A stretch of 64,000 nt of DNA from Flagellimonas algicola (GCF_005937185.1 NZ_VCNI01000002.1:1364001-1428000); one strand, 5' to 3'. Counted from the first letter of the stretch, positions 9,483 to 19,756 are shown. Notes: a model not told the origin generated them from the letters alone. Made by a program: numbers and translations.

Positions 9483-10502
9483 TTGAAATCAAAGATAACA
9501 TTAAAGGATATTGCAAGAGAATTGGAGGTTTCCATATCCACGGTTTCAAAGGCCTTGAAGAACAGTGAGGAGATCAGTAGGGATACCAAGGAAAAGATCC
9601 AAGCTTTCGCCAAACTTTACAACTATCGTCCCAACAATATAGCCATTAGTCTTAAGAACAAAAGAACCAAGAATATTGGGGTGGTCATTCCTGATATTGT
9701 GCATCACTTTTTTACAACCGTAATCAGGGGCATAGAAAAATATGCCAATGCAAGGGGATACAATGTAATTGTATGTTCTTCAGACGAATCCTTCGACAGG
9801 GAAGTGATCAATATGGAAATGTTGGCCAATGGTAGTATTGACGGCTTTATCATGTCTTTGGCTTCAGAAACCCAGCAAAAAAATGACTATAACCATTTAA
9901 AAGAGGTCACGGAACAGGGGATTCCCGTGGTGCTATTTGACCGGATTACCAACGAGGTAGAATGCGATAAGGTGATTATTGACGATCAACTTGGAGCCTA
10001 TATGGCGGCTAAGAAAATGATCGATCAAGGAAGGAAAAAAATTGGACTCATAACAACTGCGGATTATCTAAGCGTTAGTAAGGCTCGCACCCAGGGATAC
10101 CGAAAGGCCTTAACCGAGCATAATTTGGAAGTGGATGAATCCCGAATCCTTAAGTTGTCCAGCATGGATATGGATGAAGAGCTCATTCAACAGTTTTTTG
10201 AATCCACAGAAATGGATGCGGTTCTTTGTGTCAATGAAATTTTTGCCGTGTATACTATGCGCTTGGCCCAAAGGAATGGACTAAGAATTCCGGAGGACAT
10301 CTCTTTTATTGGGTTTACAGATGGATTTTTGTCTGAATACGCCAACCCCAGCTTGACCGTAATTGCCCAGCATGGGCAAAAGATGGGAGAGATTTCTGCC
10401 CAAATGCTTATTGAAAAAGTGGAGAGCGAAGCAGAAGAGGAAACTTACCAGACCAAAATTTTGGAACCTACTTTGGTGGTAAGGGATTCTACAATTAACT
10501 AA
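9483..10502 (+). CDS. LacI-family transcriptional regulator of the alpha-glucan locus
   Basis: The product has 339 residues. An N-terminal helix-turn-helix and hinge (ITLKDIARELEVSISTVSKA, then YRPNNIAISLKNKRTKNIGV) precedes a periplasmic-binding-protein-like sensor domain (about 60-335). The only start matching the family N-terminus is TTG at 9483; no in-frame ATG exists before the HTH, and GGGAAG upstream is a weak ribosome-binding candidate. It diverges from susC and precedes the GH65 and GH13 genes. Homologues in maltose loci of Bacteroidota control susCD and the catabolic genes, and the two operators at 2314 and 9203 suggest the same here. The effector, likely maltose, is inferred. Confidence 0.9.
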   Translation: MKSKITLKDIARELEVSISTVSKALKNSEEISRDTKEKIQAFAKLYNYRPNNIAISLKNKRTKNIGVVIPDIVHHFFTTVIRGIEKYANARGYNVIVCSSDESFDREVINMEMLANGSIDGFIMSLASETQQKNDYNHLKEVTEQGIPVVLFDRITNEVECDKVIIDDQLGAYMAAKKMIDQGRKKIGLITTADYLSVSKARTQGYRKALTEHNLEVDESRILKLSSMDMDEELIQQFFESTEMDAVLCVNEIFAVYTMRLAQRNGLRIPEDISFIGFTDGFLSEYANPSLTVIAQHGQKMGEISAQMLIEKVESEAEEETYQTKILEPTLVVRDSTIN

Positions 10503-10570
10503 TTTTGCACCTGCTCTAGGGCTGCAGAATTAGAAACTAACTTTTACTTACCAATTAATCAGCGCAGATT

Positions 10571-12874
10571 ATGAATCAGGATTATATAAAGGCGGACGCG
10601 TGGTCTATTGTTGAAGAAGGCTTTGATAAAGAACGGGTAAAGTCATCCGAAAGCCTGTTTAGCATTGGAAATGGTGCCATGGGCCAACGAGCCAATTTTG
10701 AAGAACATTATTCTGGCGAAACCTTTCAGGGGAGTTATATAGCAGGGGTGTATTACCCCGACAAGACCAGGGTAGGATGGTGGAAAAATGGATACCCTGA
10801 ATATTTTGCCAAGGTCCTTAACGCACCCAACTGGATAGGGATTGACGTTTTTGTGAATGGGGAGCAACTGGATTTGAACACCTGCAAAGCTGTAAAGAAT
10901 TTTAAAAGGGAACTCAATATGCGTGAAGGTTGGTACCAGCGCAGTTTTGTGGCCCAAATGGCCAACGGGATTGAATTACAAGTTAAGACAACCCGGTTTT
11001 TAAGTCTGGATTTGGATGAATTGGGAGTCATTGCATATGAGGTTGCACCTGTAAATCTGGATTGTCAGATCAAGTTTGTGCCCTATTTGGACAGCGGAAT
11101 CACTAATGAGGACAGTAATTGGGACGATAAGTTTTGGAATACTACTAAGCTCGATGTCATTGGCAATCAGGCATTTATTGAAGCCCACACCATGAAGACC
11201 AATTTTGCCACTTGTACCTTTATGGAGGCCCAAGCAGCTTACAATGGAAATTCAGTAAACTCAAAAACAGGAACAATAAATGAAACCTACGCTTCTATTG
11301 AATTCGAACAGGAAGTAGCAAAAGGAGAAAAAATAACCTTGACCAAATTAGGGGGATATACGGTTTCAAGAAATCATGATAAAACCCAGTTGGTCAATGT
11401 CGCCAAGAAGGTATTGAAACAGGGCTCCGATTTGGGATTTGAAGCATTACTTGCAAAACAAAAGGAGGCATGGGCCAAAATATGGGAGATGAGCGATATC
11501 ACTATTGCTGGGGATATAAAGGCACAGCAAGGTATCCGGTTCAATATATTTCAGCTGAACCAAACCTATCTGGGGAGGGATTCCAGACTAAACATCGGGC
11601 CTAAAGGATTCACCGGCGAAAAATATGGAGGAAGCACCTATTGGGACACTGAAGCCTATTGCCTTCCTTTCTATATGGCGACCAAAAATCAAGAGGTGGC
11701 CTGGAATCTTTTGGAGTATCGATACAACCACCTGGAGAAGGCCATTGAAAATGCTGAAAAACTTGGTTTTACCAATGGGGCCGCCCTTTATCCCATGGTA
11801 ACCATGAATGGGGAGGAATGCCATAACGAATGGGAAATTACCTTTGAGGAAATCCATAGAAACGGAGCCATAAGCTTTGCTATTTTCAATTACCACCGTT
11901 TTACGGGGGACTACAGCTATATTCCAAAAATGGGGTTGGAAGTCCTGATCGGGATTGCCCGATTCTGGCATCAACGTGTCAATTTTTCCGAGGACAAACA
12001 GCGCTACGTCATGTTAGGTGTAACTGGACCCAACGAGTATGAAAACAATGTAAACAACAACTGGTATACCAATTATTTGGCCAAATGGTGCATGGATTAT
12101 GCCTTGGAGCAAATTGAAGTCGTTGAAAAGGAATATCCACAGGATTATAGACGAATTCAGGCCAAAACCAAAATCACTACCGAAGAAACTTCGGATTGGG
12201 CCAAGGTTGCAGACCAAATGTATTTTCCATACGCTGAAAAACACCAAGTCTTTTTACAGCAAGATGGCTTCTTGGATAAGGATTTGGTGCAAGTGTCCGA
12301 GTTGGACAAATCGGAACGCCCTATTAACCAGAAATGGAGTTGGGACCGAATTTTGCGCTCACCCTATATCAAGCAAGCGGATGTCCTTCAGGGATTCTAT
12401 TTTTTTGAAGATCATTTCAGTCAGGAAGCTTTGGAAAAGCACTTCGACTTTTACGAACCCTTTACGGTGCATGAATCATCACTATCTCCCTGCGTCCATA
12501 GTATTCAGGCGGCAAAGCTGGGTAGAATGGAGCAGGCCTATACGTTCTATCTGAGGACTTCGCGATTGGATTTGGATGACTATAACAAGGAAGTGGAAGA
12601 AGGGCTGCATATTACTTCAATGGCTGGAACATGGATGAGTATTGTGGAAGGATTTGGAGGAATGCGCATAACGGATGGACAGCTATCTTTTAACCCGCAA
12701 ATTCCTGAGCAATGGGATTCCTACGCCTTTAAAATTAACTATAGGAACCAAATTGTTACCATCTCTGTCTCTAAAACGAGATCAGTTTTCGAATTAACAG
12801 GAGATACCGATTTAAAAATCCAAGTAAACGGTAAACCCGTGACTTTGGTTCCGGGCGAAAAGATAGAAGGATGA
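10571..12874 (+). CDS. Glycoside hydrolase family 65 (maltose phosphorylase-like)
   Basis: The product has 767 residues, the size of bacterial GH65 disaccharide phosphorylases. It has an N-terminal beta-sandwich (1-270), an (alpha/alpha)6 barrel (about 310-690) and a C-terminal sheet. GVTGPNEYENNVNNNWYTN contains the expected general-acid Glu (Glu489), matching the catalytic Glu of maltose phosphorylase. No signal peptide is seen, so it acts in the cytoplasm, splitting maltose with phosphate into glucose and beta-glucose-1-phosphate. Trehalose or kojibiose specificity cannot be excluded; the amylase next door favours maltose. It overlaps the amylase by 4 bp (ATGA). The usual partner beta-phosphoglucomutase gene is absent from this window. 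Confidence 0.88.
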   Translation: MNQDYIKADAWSIVEEGFDKERVKSSESLFSIGNGAMGQRANFEEHYSGETFQGSYIAGVYYPDKTRVGWWKNGYPEYFAKVLNAPNWIGIDVFVNGEQLDLNTCKAVKNFKRELNMREGWYQRSFVAQMANGIELQVKTTRFLSLDLDELGVIAYEVAPVNLDCQIKFVPYLDSGITNEDSNWDDKFWNTTKLDVIGNQAFIEAHTMKTNFATCTFMEAQAAYNGNSVNSKTGTINETYASIEFEQEVAKGEKITLTKLGGYTVSRNHDKTQLVNVAKKVLKQGSDLGFEALLAKQKEAWAKIWEMSDITIAGDIKAQQGIRFNIFQLNQTYLGRDSRLNIGPKGFTGEKYGGSTYWDTEAYCLPFYMATKNQEVAWNLLEYRYNHLEKAIENAEKLGFTNGAALYPMVTMNGEECHNEWEITFEEIHRNGAISFAIFNYHRFTGDYSYIPKMGLEVLIGIARFWHQRVNFSEDKQRYVMLGVTGPNEYENNVNNNWYTNYLAKWCMDYALEQIEVVEKEYPQDYRRIQAKTKITTEETSDWAKVADQMYFPYAEKHQVFLQQDGFLDKDLVQVSELDKSERPINQKWSWDRILRSPYIKQADVLQGFYFFEDHFSQEALEKHFDFYEPFTVHESSLSPCVHSIQAAKLGRMEQAYTFYLRTSRLDLDDYNKEVEEGLHITSMAGTWMSIVEGFGGMRITDGQLSFNPQIPEQWDSYAFKINYRNQIVTISVSKTRSVFELTGDTDLKIQVNGKPVTLVPGEKIEG

Positions 12875-14739
12875 AACGCAACTTGGGAATAGTACTGTTA
12901 TTGCTGATGGGGGCAGTGCTTTCCTGTGAATCTAAACCTGACCAAGCCAATCCAAAACAAGAAATGAAGAAGAAAGCAGTTGTTTACCAGGTCTTTACCC
13001 GCCTATTTGGCAATACCAATACTACTAATAAACCATGGGGGACCTTGGAAGAGAACGGTGTGGGCAAGTTTGCTGACTTTTCAGAAAAGGCTCTGTCGGA
13101 AATCAGAAAGTTAGGGGTAACACATATTTGGTATACTGGGGTGCCTCACCATGCATTGGTCAATGACTATACGGCCTATGGAATTTCCAATGACGACCCC
13201 GATGTGGTCAAAGGAAGGGCGGGATCTCCCTATGCGGTAAAAGACTATTACAATGTAAATCCGGATTTGGCCGTTGATCCAGTTAAGCGTCTTGAGGAGT
13301 TCAAAGCACTTGTTGACCGTACCCACGCAGCCGGAATGAAGGTAATCATAGATGTTGTTCCCAACCATGTGGCCAGAAGCTACCAGGGTTTGACCAATCC
13401 CGAAGGCACCATGGATTTTGGAGCCCATGATGATGTTTCCAAGGAGTACGATGTCAACAATAATTTTTACTACATCCCAGGAAGCACTTTTAAGGTTCCG
13501 GAATGGCGGGATGGATATTTGCCTCTTGGTGGAGAGGAATCGGTTTTGGTTGATGGAAAATTTGTGGAGAATCCCGCAAAATGGACAGGCAACGGTTCAC
13601 GGCTGGCACAACCTAACTTTAACGATTGGTACGAAACCGTTAAGGTAAATTATGGCTTACGACCCGATGGATCCAAGGATTTTGAGGAACTCCCATCAGG
13701 AATGGAAAAACAAGGATATATTGAACATTTTCAGTTTTGGGAAAACAAAACCGTCCCCAATTCTTGGGATAAATTCAAGGACATTGCCCTCTATTGGTTG
13801 GATTTTGGAGTGGACGGATTTCGTTATGATATGGCCGAAATGGTTCCTGTGGAATTTTGGAGCTACCTCAATTCCAATATCAAAACAAAAAATCCGGACG
13901 CTTTTTTGTTGGCCGAGGTATACAACCCAGATTTATACCGGAATTATATCCATAAAGGAAAAATGGATTATCTCTATGACAAGGTGGAGTTGTATGATAG
14001 TATAAAGCATGTTATGAAGGGCTATGGCTGGACAGACCATATCCCGGTAGTTCAAAAAAGAATGGCAGATATTGAACACCATATGCTCCATTTTTTGGAA
14101 AATCATGACGAACAACGAATTGCAAGTCCGGAGTTTGCTGGAAATGCCCAAATGGGAAAGCCGGCTATGGTGGTTTCTGCAACCTTGAGCACATCTCCAA
14201 CAATGATTTATTTTGGACAAGAAGTTGGTGAGCCCGGAGCTGAGAACGCTGGCTTTGGAAAACCCAGTCGCACCTCCATTTTTGATTATGTTGGGGTGCC
14301 GCACCATCAGCGATGGATGAACCATGGACATTTTGATGGCGGGCAACTTACCGAGGATGAGAAAAACTTGAGAGACTTTTACCAGCGCTTGCTCAATTTT
14401 ACCATTTCAAGCAATGCCCTGATGGGAGACTATCAGGAAATCCATTTTTATAACAAGGACCATACGGAAGGATATGATCATAAGATACTCTCATTTGTAC
14501 GGTGGAAAGATGGGGAGAAATTGATTGTCATATCCAATTTTGACGATGTAAAAACGTATACCCTAGATTTGAAAATTCCAGAGGATGTAATTGCCAAGTG
14601 GCACCTGGAAAATCCTACCTACCTCTTAAAGGAAGAGTTGTATGGGAAAGAAAAAGCAACACTGACAATCCAGGAAGGAAGAGGCAATGTTAGGCTACAA
14701 CTACCCCCATTGGAGTCGTATGTTTTTAGCGTGCAATAA
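12871..14739 (+). CDS. GH13 alpha-amylase-type lipoprotein
   Basis: The product has 622 residues. The lipoprotein signal LLLMGAVLSC puts Cys at residue 19, so the enzyme is anchored in an envelope membrane. The GH13 regions are intact: DVVPNH, then DGFRYDMAEM with nucleophile Asp320, LLAEVY with acid/base Glu349, and FLENHDEQR with Asp413. A C-terminal beta domain follows (about 525-622). It would cut malto-oligosaccharides brought in by SusCD. Its ATG overlaps the GH65 stop, so the two are translationally coupled. The GH13 subfamily is not resolved from sequence alone. Confidence 0.9.
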   Translation: MKRNLGIVLLLLMGAVLSCESKPDQANPKQEMKKKAVVYQVFTRLFGNTNTTNKPWGTLEENGVGKFADFSEKALSEIRKLGVTHIWYTGVPHHALVNDYTAYGISNDDPDVVKGRAGSPYAVKDYYNVNPDLAVDPVKRLEEFKALVDRTHAAGMKVIIDVVPNHVARSYQGLTNPEGTMDFGAHDDVSKEYDVNNNFYYIPGSTFKVPEWRDGYLPLGGEESVLVDGKFVENPAKWTGNGSRLAQPNFNDWYETVKVNYGLRPDGSKDFEELPSGMEKQGYIEHFQFWENKTVPNSWDKFKDIALYWLDFGVDGFRYDMAEMVPVEFWSYLNSNIKTKNPDAFLLAEVYNPDLYRNYIHKGKMDYLYDKVELYDSIKHVMKGYGWTDHIPVVQKRMADIEHHMLHFLENHDEQRIASPEFAGNAQMGKPAMVVSATLSTSPTMIYFGQEVGEPGAENAGFGKPSRTSIFDYVGVPHHQRWMNHGHFDGGQLTEDEKNLRDFYQRLLNFTISSNALMGDYQEIHFYNKDHTEGYDHKILSFVRWKDGEKLIVISNFDDVKTYTLDLKIPEDVIAKWHLENPTYLLKEELYGKEKATLTIQEGRGNVRLQLPPLESYVFSVQ

Positions 14740-14743
14740 AAAA

Positions 14744-14764
14744 GCGGCCCACAAGGTGGGCCGC
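14744..14764. terminator. Terminator between the amylase and a convergent membrane-protein gene
   Basis: GCGGCCCAC, loop AAG, GTGGGCCGC form a perfect 9-bp GC-rich stem just past the amylase stop. On the minus strand a run of T follows the hairpin, so it is best placed to stop the gene from 15211. It probably works in both directions. Confidence 0.85.
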
Positions 14765-14791
14765 CAAAGTTTAGAGGTCGGTTAATTATCT

Positions 14792-15211
14792 TTATTCCTT
14801 AGCAGATGTTTTTTGATAAACCAACGCGATAACCACACCTGTTACCACAAAGTAAACCAAGGCCAAAACAAAGTCCATTAAATGACCGGTTAAATCAAAC
14901 ATGTTGGCTGTGGCATACTGAATCAATGCCGTCCCCAGTCCTGCAAAAAGTGCTATCCAGGCTCCAAATTGCGCACCTTCTTTGGCGCTGTGGTGACCTC
15001 TGGCCCATTTACCATAAAGATTGCTCAAGGCAAATGCAGCAACAAGATTCCCCAAAATGATAAAAACAAAATCGGGTTCTTCCTTAAAGATGTCTGTTAC
15101 AACATGACCATCCATAAGACTCTCAGCTGCTATTCCCCATAAAAGGTATCCAAGCAGAAACATAACAATTGTAGCTACCACCGTAGCCAGTAAATTGGAT
15201 TTTGAAAACAT
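14792..15211 (-). CDS. Four-helix membrane protein of unknown function
   Basis: The product has 139 residues with four clear hydrophobic segments (about 8-28, 48-65, 82-105, 112-133) and a short polar tail. I do not recognise the family with certainty. It is monocistronic: the terminator at 14744 follows it and the divergent GDPD gene lies upstream. An Fnr/Crp-like dyad (15279-15290) sits about 70 bp upstream of its start. Confidence 0.8.
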   Translation of the reverse strand: MFSKSNLLATVVATIVMFLLGYLLWGIAAESLMDGHVVTDIFKEEPDFVFIILGNLVAAFALSNLYGKWARGHHSAKEGAQFGAWIALFAGLGTALIQYATANMFDLTGHLMDFVLALVYFVVTGVVIALVYQKTSAKE

Positions 15212-15278
15212 GCGAGTTAATTTATTGGTTATTAATATGATAAAAATATCAAAATAAATTTAACATATTGATAAAAAC

Positions 15279-15290
15279 TGATATCAATCA
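15279..15290. promoter_or_regulatory. Fnr/Crp-like dyad TGATATCAATCA
   Basis: The sequence fits TGATnnnnATCA, the half-site pair recognised by Crp/Fnr-family regulators, with one extra matching C on the left only. It lies in the 186-bp divergent region 15212-15397, which otherwise is AT-rich with no gene. A stricter version of the motif occurs at 57655. Confidence 0.35.
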
Positions 15291-15397
15291 ATATTGAATG
15301 CATAAATTCGATGTTTTTTTTGTAGGATTTTATTGAACCTATTTACCGCCTAAATTTCATTTTCAAATCGTATTTTTAGCTACCAAAATGACTTAGA

Positions 15398-16150
15398 ATG
15401 AAAAAAATTTTACTATTGCTTTCTTTTACAATTTTTCTAATCAATAGTTGCGGAATGTTCGAATCCAATCCCTTGGTCATTGGTCATAGGGGAGCCATGG
15501 GCCACGAAACGGAAAACACCTTGGCTTCTGTGCAAAAAGCATTGGATTTGGGGGTGGATATGATTGAAATTGATGTGTTCAAGATTAAGAGCGGTGAGAT
15601 AGTGGTTTTCCATGATGAAAGGGTGGAGAGACTTTCCAATGGGGGAGGTAACATAGAAGAATATAATGTTGTGGATATGCAACAGCTTATCCTGGAAGGC
15701 AATCATCGTATTCCAATGCTTCAGGATGTACTCAAACTTATCAATAACCAGGTGGCACTCAACATAGAATTGAAGGGAGCAGATACCGCCGATCGGGTAA
15801 ACTTCATTACCGACTATTACATAAGGGAAAGAGGTTGGGCCGCCAATAATATCCTTATTTCCAGTTTTAGATGGGATGAGTTAAGGGAAATTAGAAGATT
15901 GAACCCGAATGTGCAGATTGCGATCTTAACAGAGGACGATCCCTTGGAAGCGATTCCCGTGGCCAAGGAATTAAATGCGGTTGCCATTAATCCCAATTTT
16001 CAATCCCTTACAGAAGAAAATACATCAAAGATGCAGGATGAGGGATTAAAAGTATATACCTGGACGGTAAATGAACCTTCGGATATTGTGAAAATGAAGA
16101 CGTTTGGGGTGGATGGCATTATCACAAATTATCCGGAACGGGTACATTAA
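15398..16150 (+). CDS. Glycerophosphodiester phosphodiesterase, lipoprotein
   Basis: The product has 250 residues. The lipoprotein signal ends LINSC (Cys18). The GDPD core follows: IGHRGAMGHETENT (His30, Arg31), IEIDVF (Glu57, Asp59), VFHDE (His72) and IELKG. The family hydrolyses glycerophosphodiesters from phospholipid breakdown to glycerol-3-phosphate and an alcohol at a metal site. As a lipoprotein it would act outside the cytoplasm. Its stop overlaps the next start by one base. The glycerol genes glpF-glpK nearby make a lipid-glycerol salvage theme plausible. Confidence 0.9.
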   Translation: MKKILLLLSFTIFLINSCGMFESNPLVIGHRGAMGHETENTLASVQKALDLGVDMIEIDVFKIKSGEIVVFHDERVERLSNGGGNIEEYNVVDMQQLILEGNHRIPMLQDVLKLINNQVALNIELKGADTADRVNFITDYYIRERGWAANNILISSFRWDELREIRRLNPNVQIAILTEDDPLEAIPVAKELNAVAINPNFQSLTEENTSKMQDEGLKVYTWTVNEPSDIVKMKTFGVDGIITNYPERVH

Positions 16151-17424
16151 TGTTCGATGTAATCATTGTTGGAGGGGGTGCCGCTGGCTTCTATGCTGCA
16201 ATTCATATTGCAGAAATTGACCCTACATTAAAAATTGCCATTTTTGAAAGAGGAAAGAATGTGCTTTCCAAGGTAAAAGTTTCAGGGGGTGGACGATGCA
16301 ATGTAACCCACGGCGAATTTTCTCCAAGCGAACTCGTTCTAAACTACCCACGAGGCAAAAAAGAGCTATTGGGTCCTTTCCATGTTCATGGACCTGGTGA
16401 TGTCATGGATTTTTTTGAACAAAGAGGAGTACCGCTCAAAATAGAGGAGGATGGTCGGGTTTTTCCGGTTAGTGATGATTCCCAGTCCATTATAGATTGT
16501 TTGGTTACCGAAGCTCAAAAATTGGGCGTGCAAGTACTTAAAAATAGCGCGGTAAAGCAACTTTCAAAACTTCGAGATAATGGAAGATGGCAGGTGACCA
16601 CAATGAACAAACATTACCAAGGTAAAAACCTGTTGGTCGCTGCGGGGAGCAGTCTCAAGGCATGGAGGTTTTTGGAAGATTTGGGACATACCATTATTCC
16701 TCCGGTTCCATCCTTGTTCACCTTTAATGTTCGAGATCCCAGATTGGCCGAAATCCAAGGAGTAAGTACTTTTGCTTCTGTACAGGTGCCTCCTAAAAAG
16801 ATATTTTCCTCCAAGGAGGGACTAAATTTAAAAAGTGCTCCTAGGGAAGAACCAGTTTTACAAGCAGAAGGCGATGTGCTTGTGACCCACTGGGGATTAA
16901 GTGGTCCGTCCATATTAAGATTATCCGCTTGGGGAGCCAACATCCTGAATGAATATCAATATAACTTTAAGATTAAAATTAACTGGACTCCGGAATACAC
17001 CTTGGGCTCCATGGAAGGATTTCTTAGGGAAATCAAGGAAGTGGAGGCGAGAAAAACCGTAATTCGTACAAGGGCTGTCAATCTTCCCAAAAGGCTTTGG
17101 GCCAAGTTGGTTCATGCTGCAGGAATCCAGACCAACGTGAGATGGGCTGAGGTGACCAAGGAAATGTTACAAAGTCTTGCCAAGGAACTTACAGAGGGTA
17201 CCTATAGAGTTATTGGTAAAAGCACGTTCAAGGAAGAATTTGTTACTTCTGGTGGTATTGATCTCAAAGAAATCAACTTTAAAACGTTTGGGAGCAAAAT
17301 ACACCCCAACCTTTACTTTGCTGGAGAAATTATCAATGTTGATGCCATTACCGGTGGCTTTAATTTTCAAAATGCCTGGACTGGGGCTTATATTGCCGCC
17401 CAAGCCATTGGTTCCAAAAAATAG
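16150..17424 (+). CDS. BaiN/HI0933-like FAD-binding flavoprotein (YhiN family)
   Basis: The product has 424 residues, the family size. It starts with a dinucleotide-binding motif (VIIVGGGAAGFYAAI), followed by the KVKVSGGGRCNVTH signature and a C-terminal ITGGFNFQNAWTGAYIAAQ motif that closes the FAD site. Members are usually annotated as NAD(P)/FAD-dependent oxidoreductases; the physiological substrate is generally unknown. Translation is coupled to the GDPD gene (ATG overlaps its stop). It ends 3 bp from the convergent glpF stop, with no terminator between. Confidence 0.88.
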   Translation: MFDVIIVGGGAAGFYAAIHIAEIDPTLKIAIFERGKNVLSKVKVSGGGRCNVTHGEFSPSELVLNYPRGKKELLGPFHVHGPGDVMDFFEQRGVPLKIEEDGRVFPVSDDSQSIIDCLVTEAQKLGVQVLKNSAVKQLSKLRDNGRWQVTTMNKHYQGKNLLVAAGSSLKAWRFLEDLGHTIIPPVPSLFTFNVRDPRLAEIQGVSTFASVQVPPKKIFSSKEGLNLKSAPREEPVLQAEGDVLVTHWGLSGPSILRLSAWGANILNEYQYNFKIKINWTPEYTLGSMEGFLREIKEVEARKTVIRTRAVNLPKRLWAKLVHAAGIQTNVRWAEVTKEMLQSLAKELTEGTYRVIGKSTFKEEFVTSGGIDLKEINFKTFGSKIHPNLYFAGEIINVDAITGGFNFQNAWTGAYIAAQAIGSKK

Positions 17425-17427
17425 CTG

Positions 17428-18156
17428 TTAGGCGAGAGCTATGGCCAATCCGGCTGCCACAGCTGCTCCCAAAATGGGACCGATAATGGGTATCCATGAA
17501 TAGCCCCAACCAGAGGATCCTTTATCTTTTATGGGAACCAATGCGTGAATAATTCGCGGGCCCAAATCCCTGGCTGGATTTATAGCATAGCCCGTAGTAC
17601 CTCCCAAGGAAAGGCCTATACCCCACACAATCAAGGCAACAGGTAGGGCACCAAGAGAGCCAAGACCAATTATAGTGCTATCCGAAGTATTTATGGCATC
17701 CGTGAAATAAAGCACGGCGAATATTAAAACAAAAGTGCCAATAAGCTCACTAAAAAGATTTAGTACCGTATTGGGAATTGCTGGCGCGGTACAAAAAACA
17801 CCACGTTTTGTACCACCTTCTTCGGTAGCATCAAAGTGCTTCTTATTTAATAACCAGACGGTAAAGGCTCCCAGCATAGCCCCAATCATTTGAGCAGACA
17901 CATAACTAGGAACATCATAAATGGAAAATTCCCCGGCAAGGGCCAAACCAACTGTAACGGCCGGGTTCAAATGTGCACCGCTGTGGGGGCCTGCTACCAC
18001 TACACCTGTGTATACGGCCAATGCCCATCCAGTGGTAATTACAATCCATCCAGAACCGCTACCATAGGTTTTTTGTAGGGATACGTTGGCATTAACACCG
18101 CATCCCATTAAGATTAGTAGAAAGGTTCCAACAATTTCAGAAATAAAAGGAGTCAT
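17428..18156 (-). CDS. glpF: Glycerol uptake facilitator (aquaglyceroporin)
   Basis: The product has 242 residues and six membrane helices with the two MIP half-helix motifs HLNPAVTVGLA and AINPARDLGPR. Asp after the second NPAR is the mark of glycerol-conducting members rather than pure water channels. The gene is 34 bp downstream of glpK on the same strand, so glycerol entry and phosphorylation are coupled. No glpD dehydrogenase gene follows in the window. Confidence 0.93.
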   Translation of the reverse strand: MTPFISEIVGTFLLILMGCGVNANVSLQKTYGSGSGWIVITTGWALAVYTGVVVAGPHSGAHLNPAVTVGLALAGEFSIYDVPSYVSAQMIGAMLGAFTVWLLNKKHFDATEEGGTKRGVFCTAPAIPNTVLNLFSELIGTFVLIFAVLYFTDAINTSDSTIIGLGSLGALPVALIVWGIGLSLGGTTGYAINPARDLGPRIIHALVPIKDKGSSGWGYSWIPIIGPILGAAVAAGLAIALA

Positions 18157-18190
18157 ATTAAGTGGGTTGGTTATTTGTTAGGATTGAATT

Positions 18191-19687
18191 TTAAGCTTCG
18201 TTTGCCCAATATTCCAAAGCTTTTATGGCCTTGTACCAGCCTTTGATTTTTTGGTCAATGGTTTCCCGTTCTGTTGAAGGTTTAAAATGAACATCGGTCT
18301 GCCAAATATCTTGAATTTCTTCGGGACTTTTCCAATAATTCACCGCCAATCCAGCTAAATAGGCTGCACCCATTACCGTGGTCTCAACCACCTTGGGTCT
18401 TACCGTAACCGTATCCAGTACATCGGCTTGGAATTGCATCAAAAGGTTGTTGACCGTTGCCCCTCCATCAACCCTTAGTTCATTTATGGTAATCCCGGAA
18501 TCAGCCTCCATGGCCCTTAGAATATCCATGGTCTGATAAGCAATGGAGTCCAAAGCGGCCCTGGCAATATGGGCATCCGTGCTGCCACGGGTTAACCCGA
18601 ATACCGTACCTTGGGCATGTTGGTTCCAATAGGGCGCCCCCAAACCTGCAAAAGCGGGAACAAGGTATACGCCGTCAGAATCCACCACGGAACCCGCCAA
18701 TTGTTCCACCTCGGAAGAGGTCTTAATGATTTTGAGACTATCACGAAGCCATTGCACCACTGCACCGGCAATGAAGACACTACCTTCTAGTGCATAGGTC
18801 GTTTTCCCATTAATTTTCCAAGCTACCGTAGTCAGCAAATTGTTTTTGGAAACAATGGGTTTGTCCCCAATGTTCATCAACATAAAACAACCTGTTCCAT
18901 AGGTGTTTTTCACCATACCTTCCTGGGTGCACATTTGCCCAAACAAAGCGGCCTGCTGATCACCAGCTATCCCGGCTATCGGAATTTTGGAAGCGAAAAA
19001 GTTGGGACTGGTGTACCCGTATACCTCGCTGGACTGCTTTACCTTGGGCAGCATTTCCTTCGGAATTCCGAAGAGTTCCAATAGTTCTGCATCCCAATCC
19101 ATGGTATTGATATTGAACAAAAGGGTACGTGAAGCGTTGGTTACATCGGTAATGTGCAAGTTGCCTTCAGTCATTTTCCAAATGAGCCACGTATCAATGG
19201 TACCCATTAACAGATCTCCCGATTTTGCTTTTTCCTTAGCCCGATCAACATGATCCAAAATCCACTTCACCTTGGTGCCGGAAAAGTAGGAATCGATGAC
19301 CAATCCTGTTTTGTTTCTGATCATTTCCGATTTCCCCTGGGACTTTAGCTCGTCACAATATCCTGCCGTTCGTTTGTCCTGCCAAACTATGGCATTGTAA
19401 ATTGGCTCAGCTGTTTGCTTATCCCAAACCACTACGGTTTCGCGTTGGTTGGTAATTCCAATGGCCGAAATCTGTTCCGCTTTCAATCCCTTCTGGCTAA
19501 CAGCTTCTGCTGCCATGCCGGCTTGCGTAGCCCAGATTTCCTTGGCATCGTGCTCCACCCAACCTGGTTTTGGAAAAATCTGTGTAAATTCTTTTTGGGC
19601 TGCAGCTACGATGGTACCCTGCTGATCAACCACTACGGCTCTGGAACTTGTTGTTCCCTGATCTAGGGCTAAGATATATTGGTCCAT
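18191..19687 (-). CDS. glpK: Glycerol kinase
   Basis: The product has 498 residues, as usual. The FGGY-kinase signatures are clear: [14 protein letters not shown] at the N-terminus, [36 protein letters not shown] and [19 protein letters not shown]. It uses ATP to make sn-glycerol-3-phosphate in the cytoplasm. It is first in the glpK-glpF operon; the promoter must lie in the 69 bp shared with the divergent gene at 19757. Confidence 0.95.
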   Translation of the reverse strand: MDQYILALDQGTTSSRAVVVDQQGTIVAAAQKEFTQIFPKPGWVEHDAKEIWATQAGMAAEAVSQKGLKAEQISAIGITNQRETVVVWDKQTAEPIYNAIVWQDKRTAGYCDELKSQGKSEMIRNKTGLVIDSYFSGTKVKWILDHVDRAKEKAKSGDLLMGTIDTWLIWKMTEGNLHITDVTNASRTLLFNINTMDWDAELLELFGIPKEMLPKVKQSSEVYGYTSPNFFASKIPIAGIAGDQQAALFGQMCTQEGMVKNTYGTGCFMLMNIGDKPIVSKNNLLTTVAWKINGKTTYALEGSVFIAGAVVQWLRDSLKIIKTSSEVEQLAGSVVDSDGVYLVPAFAGLGAPYWNQHAQGTVFGLTRGSTDAHIARAALDSIAYQTMDILRAMEADSGITINELRVDGGATVNNLLMQFQADVLDTVTVRPKVVETTVMGAAYLAGLAVNYWKSPEEIQDIWQTDVHFKPSTERETIDQKIKGWYKAIKALEYWANEA

Positions 19688-19756
19688 AAGTTTTTTTTGA
19701 TGCCCCTCAATTTAGTAAAATAAATCTGTGTAGTTTCGAAATGCATATTAAGAAAG

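Noticed and set aside
12099-12554. 151-codon plus-strand frame inside GH65
   Set aside because: Out-of-frame shadow of a well-defined GH65 domain.
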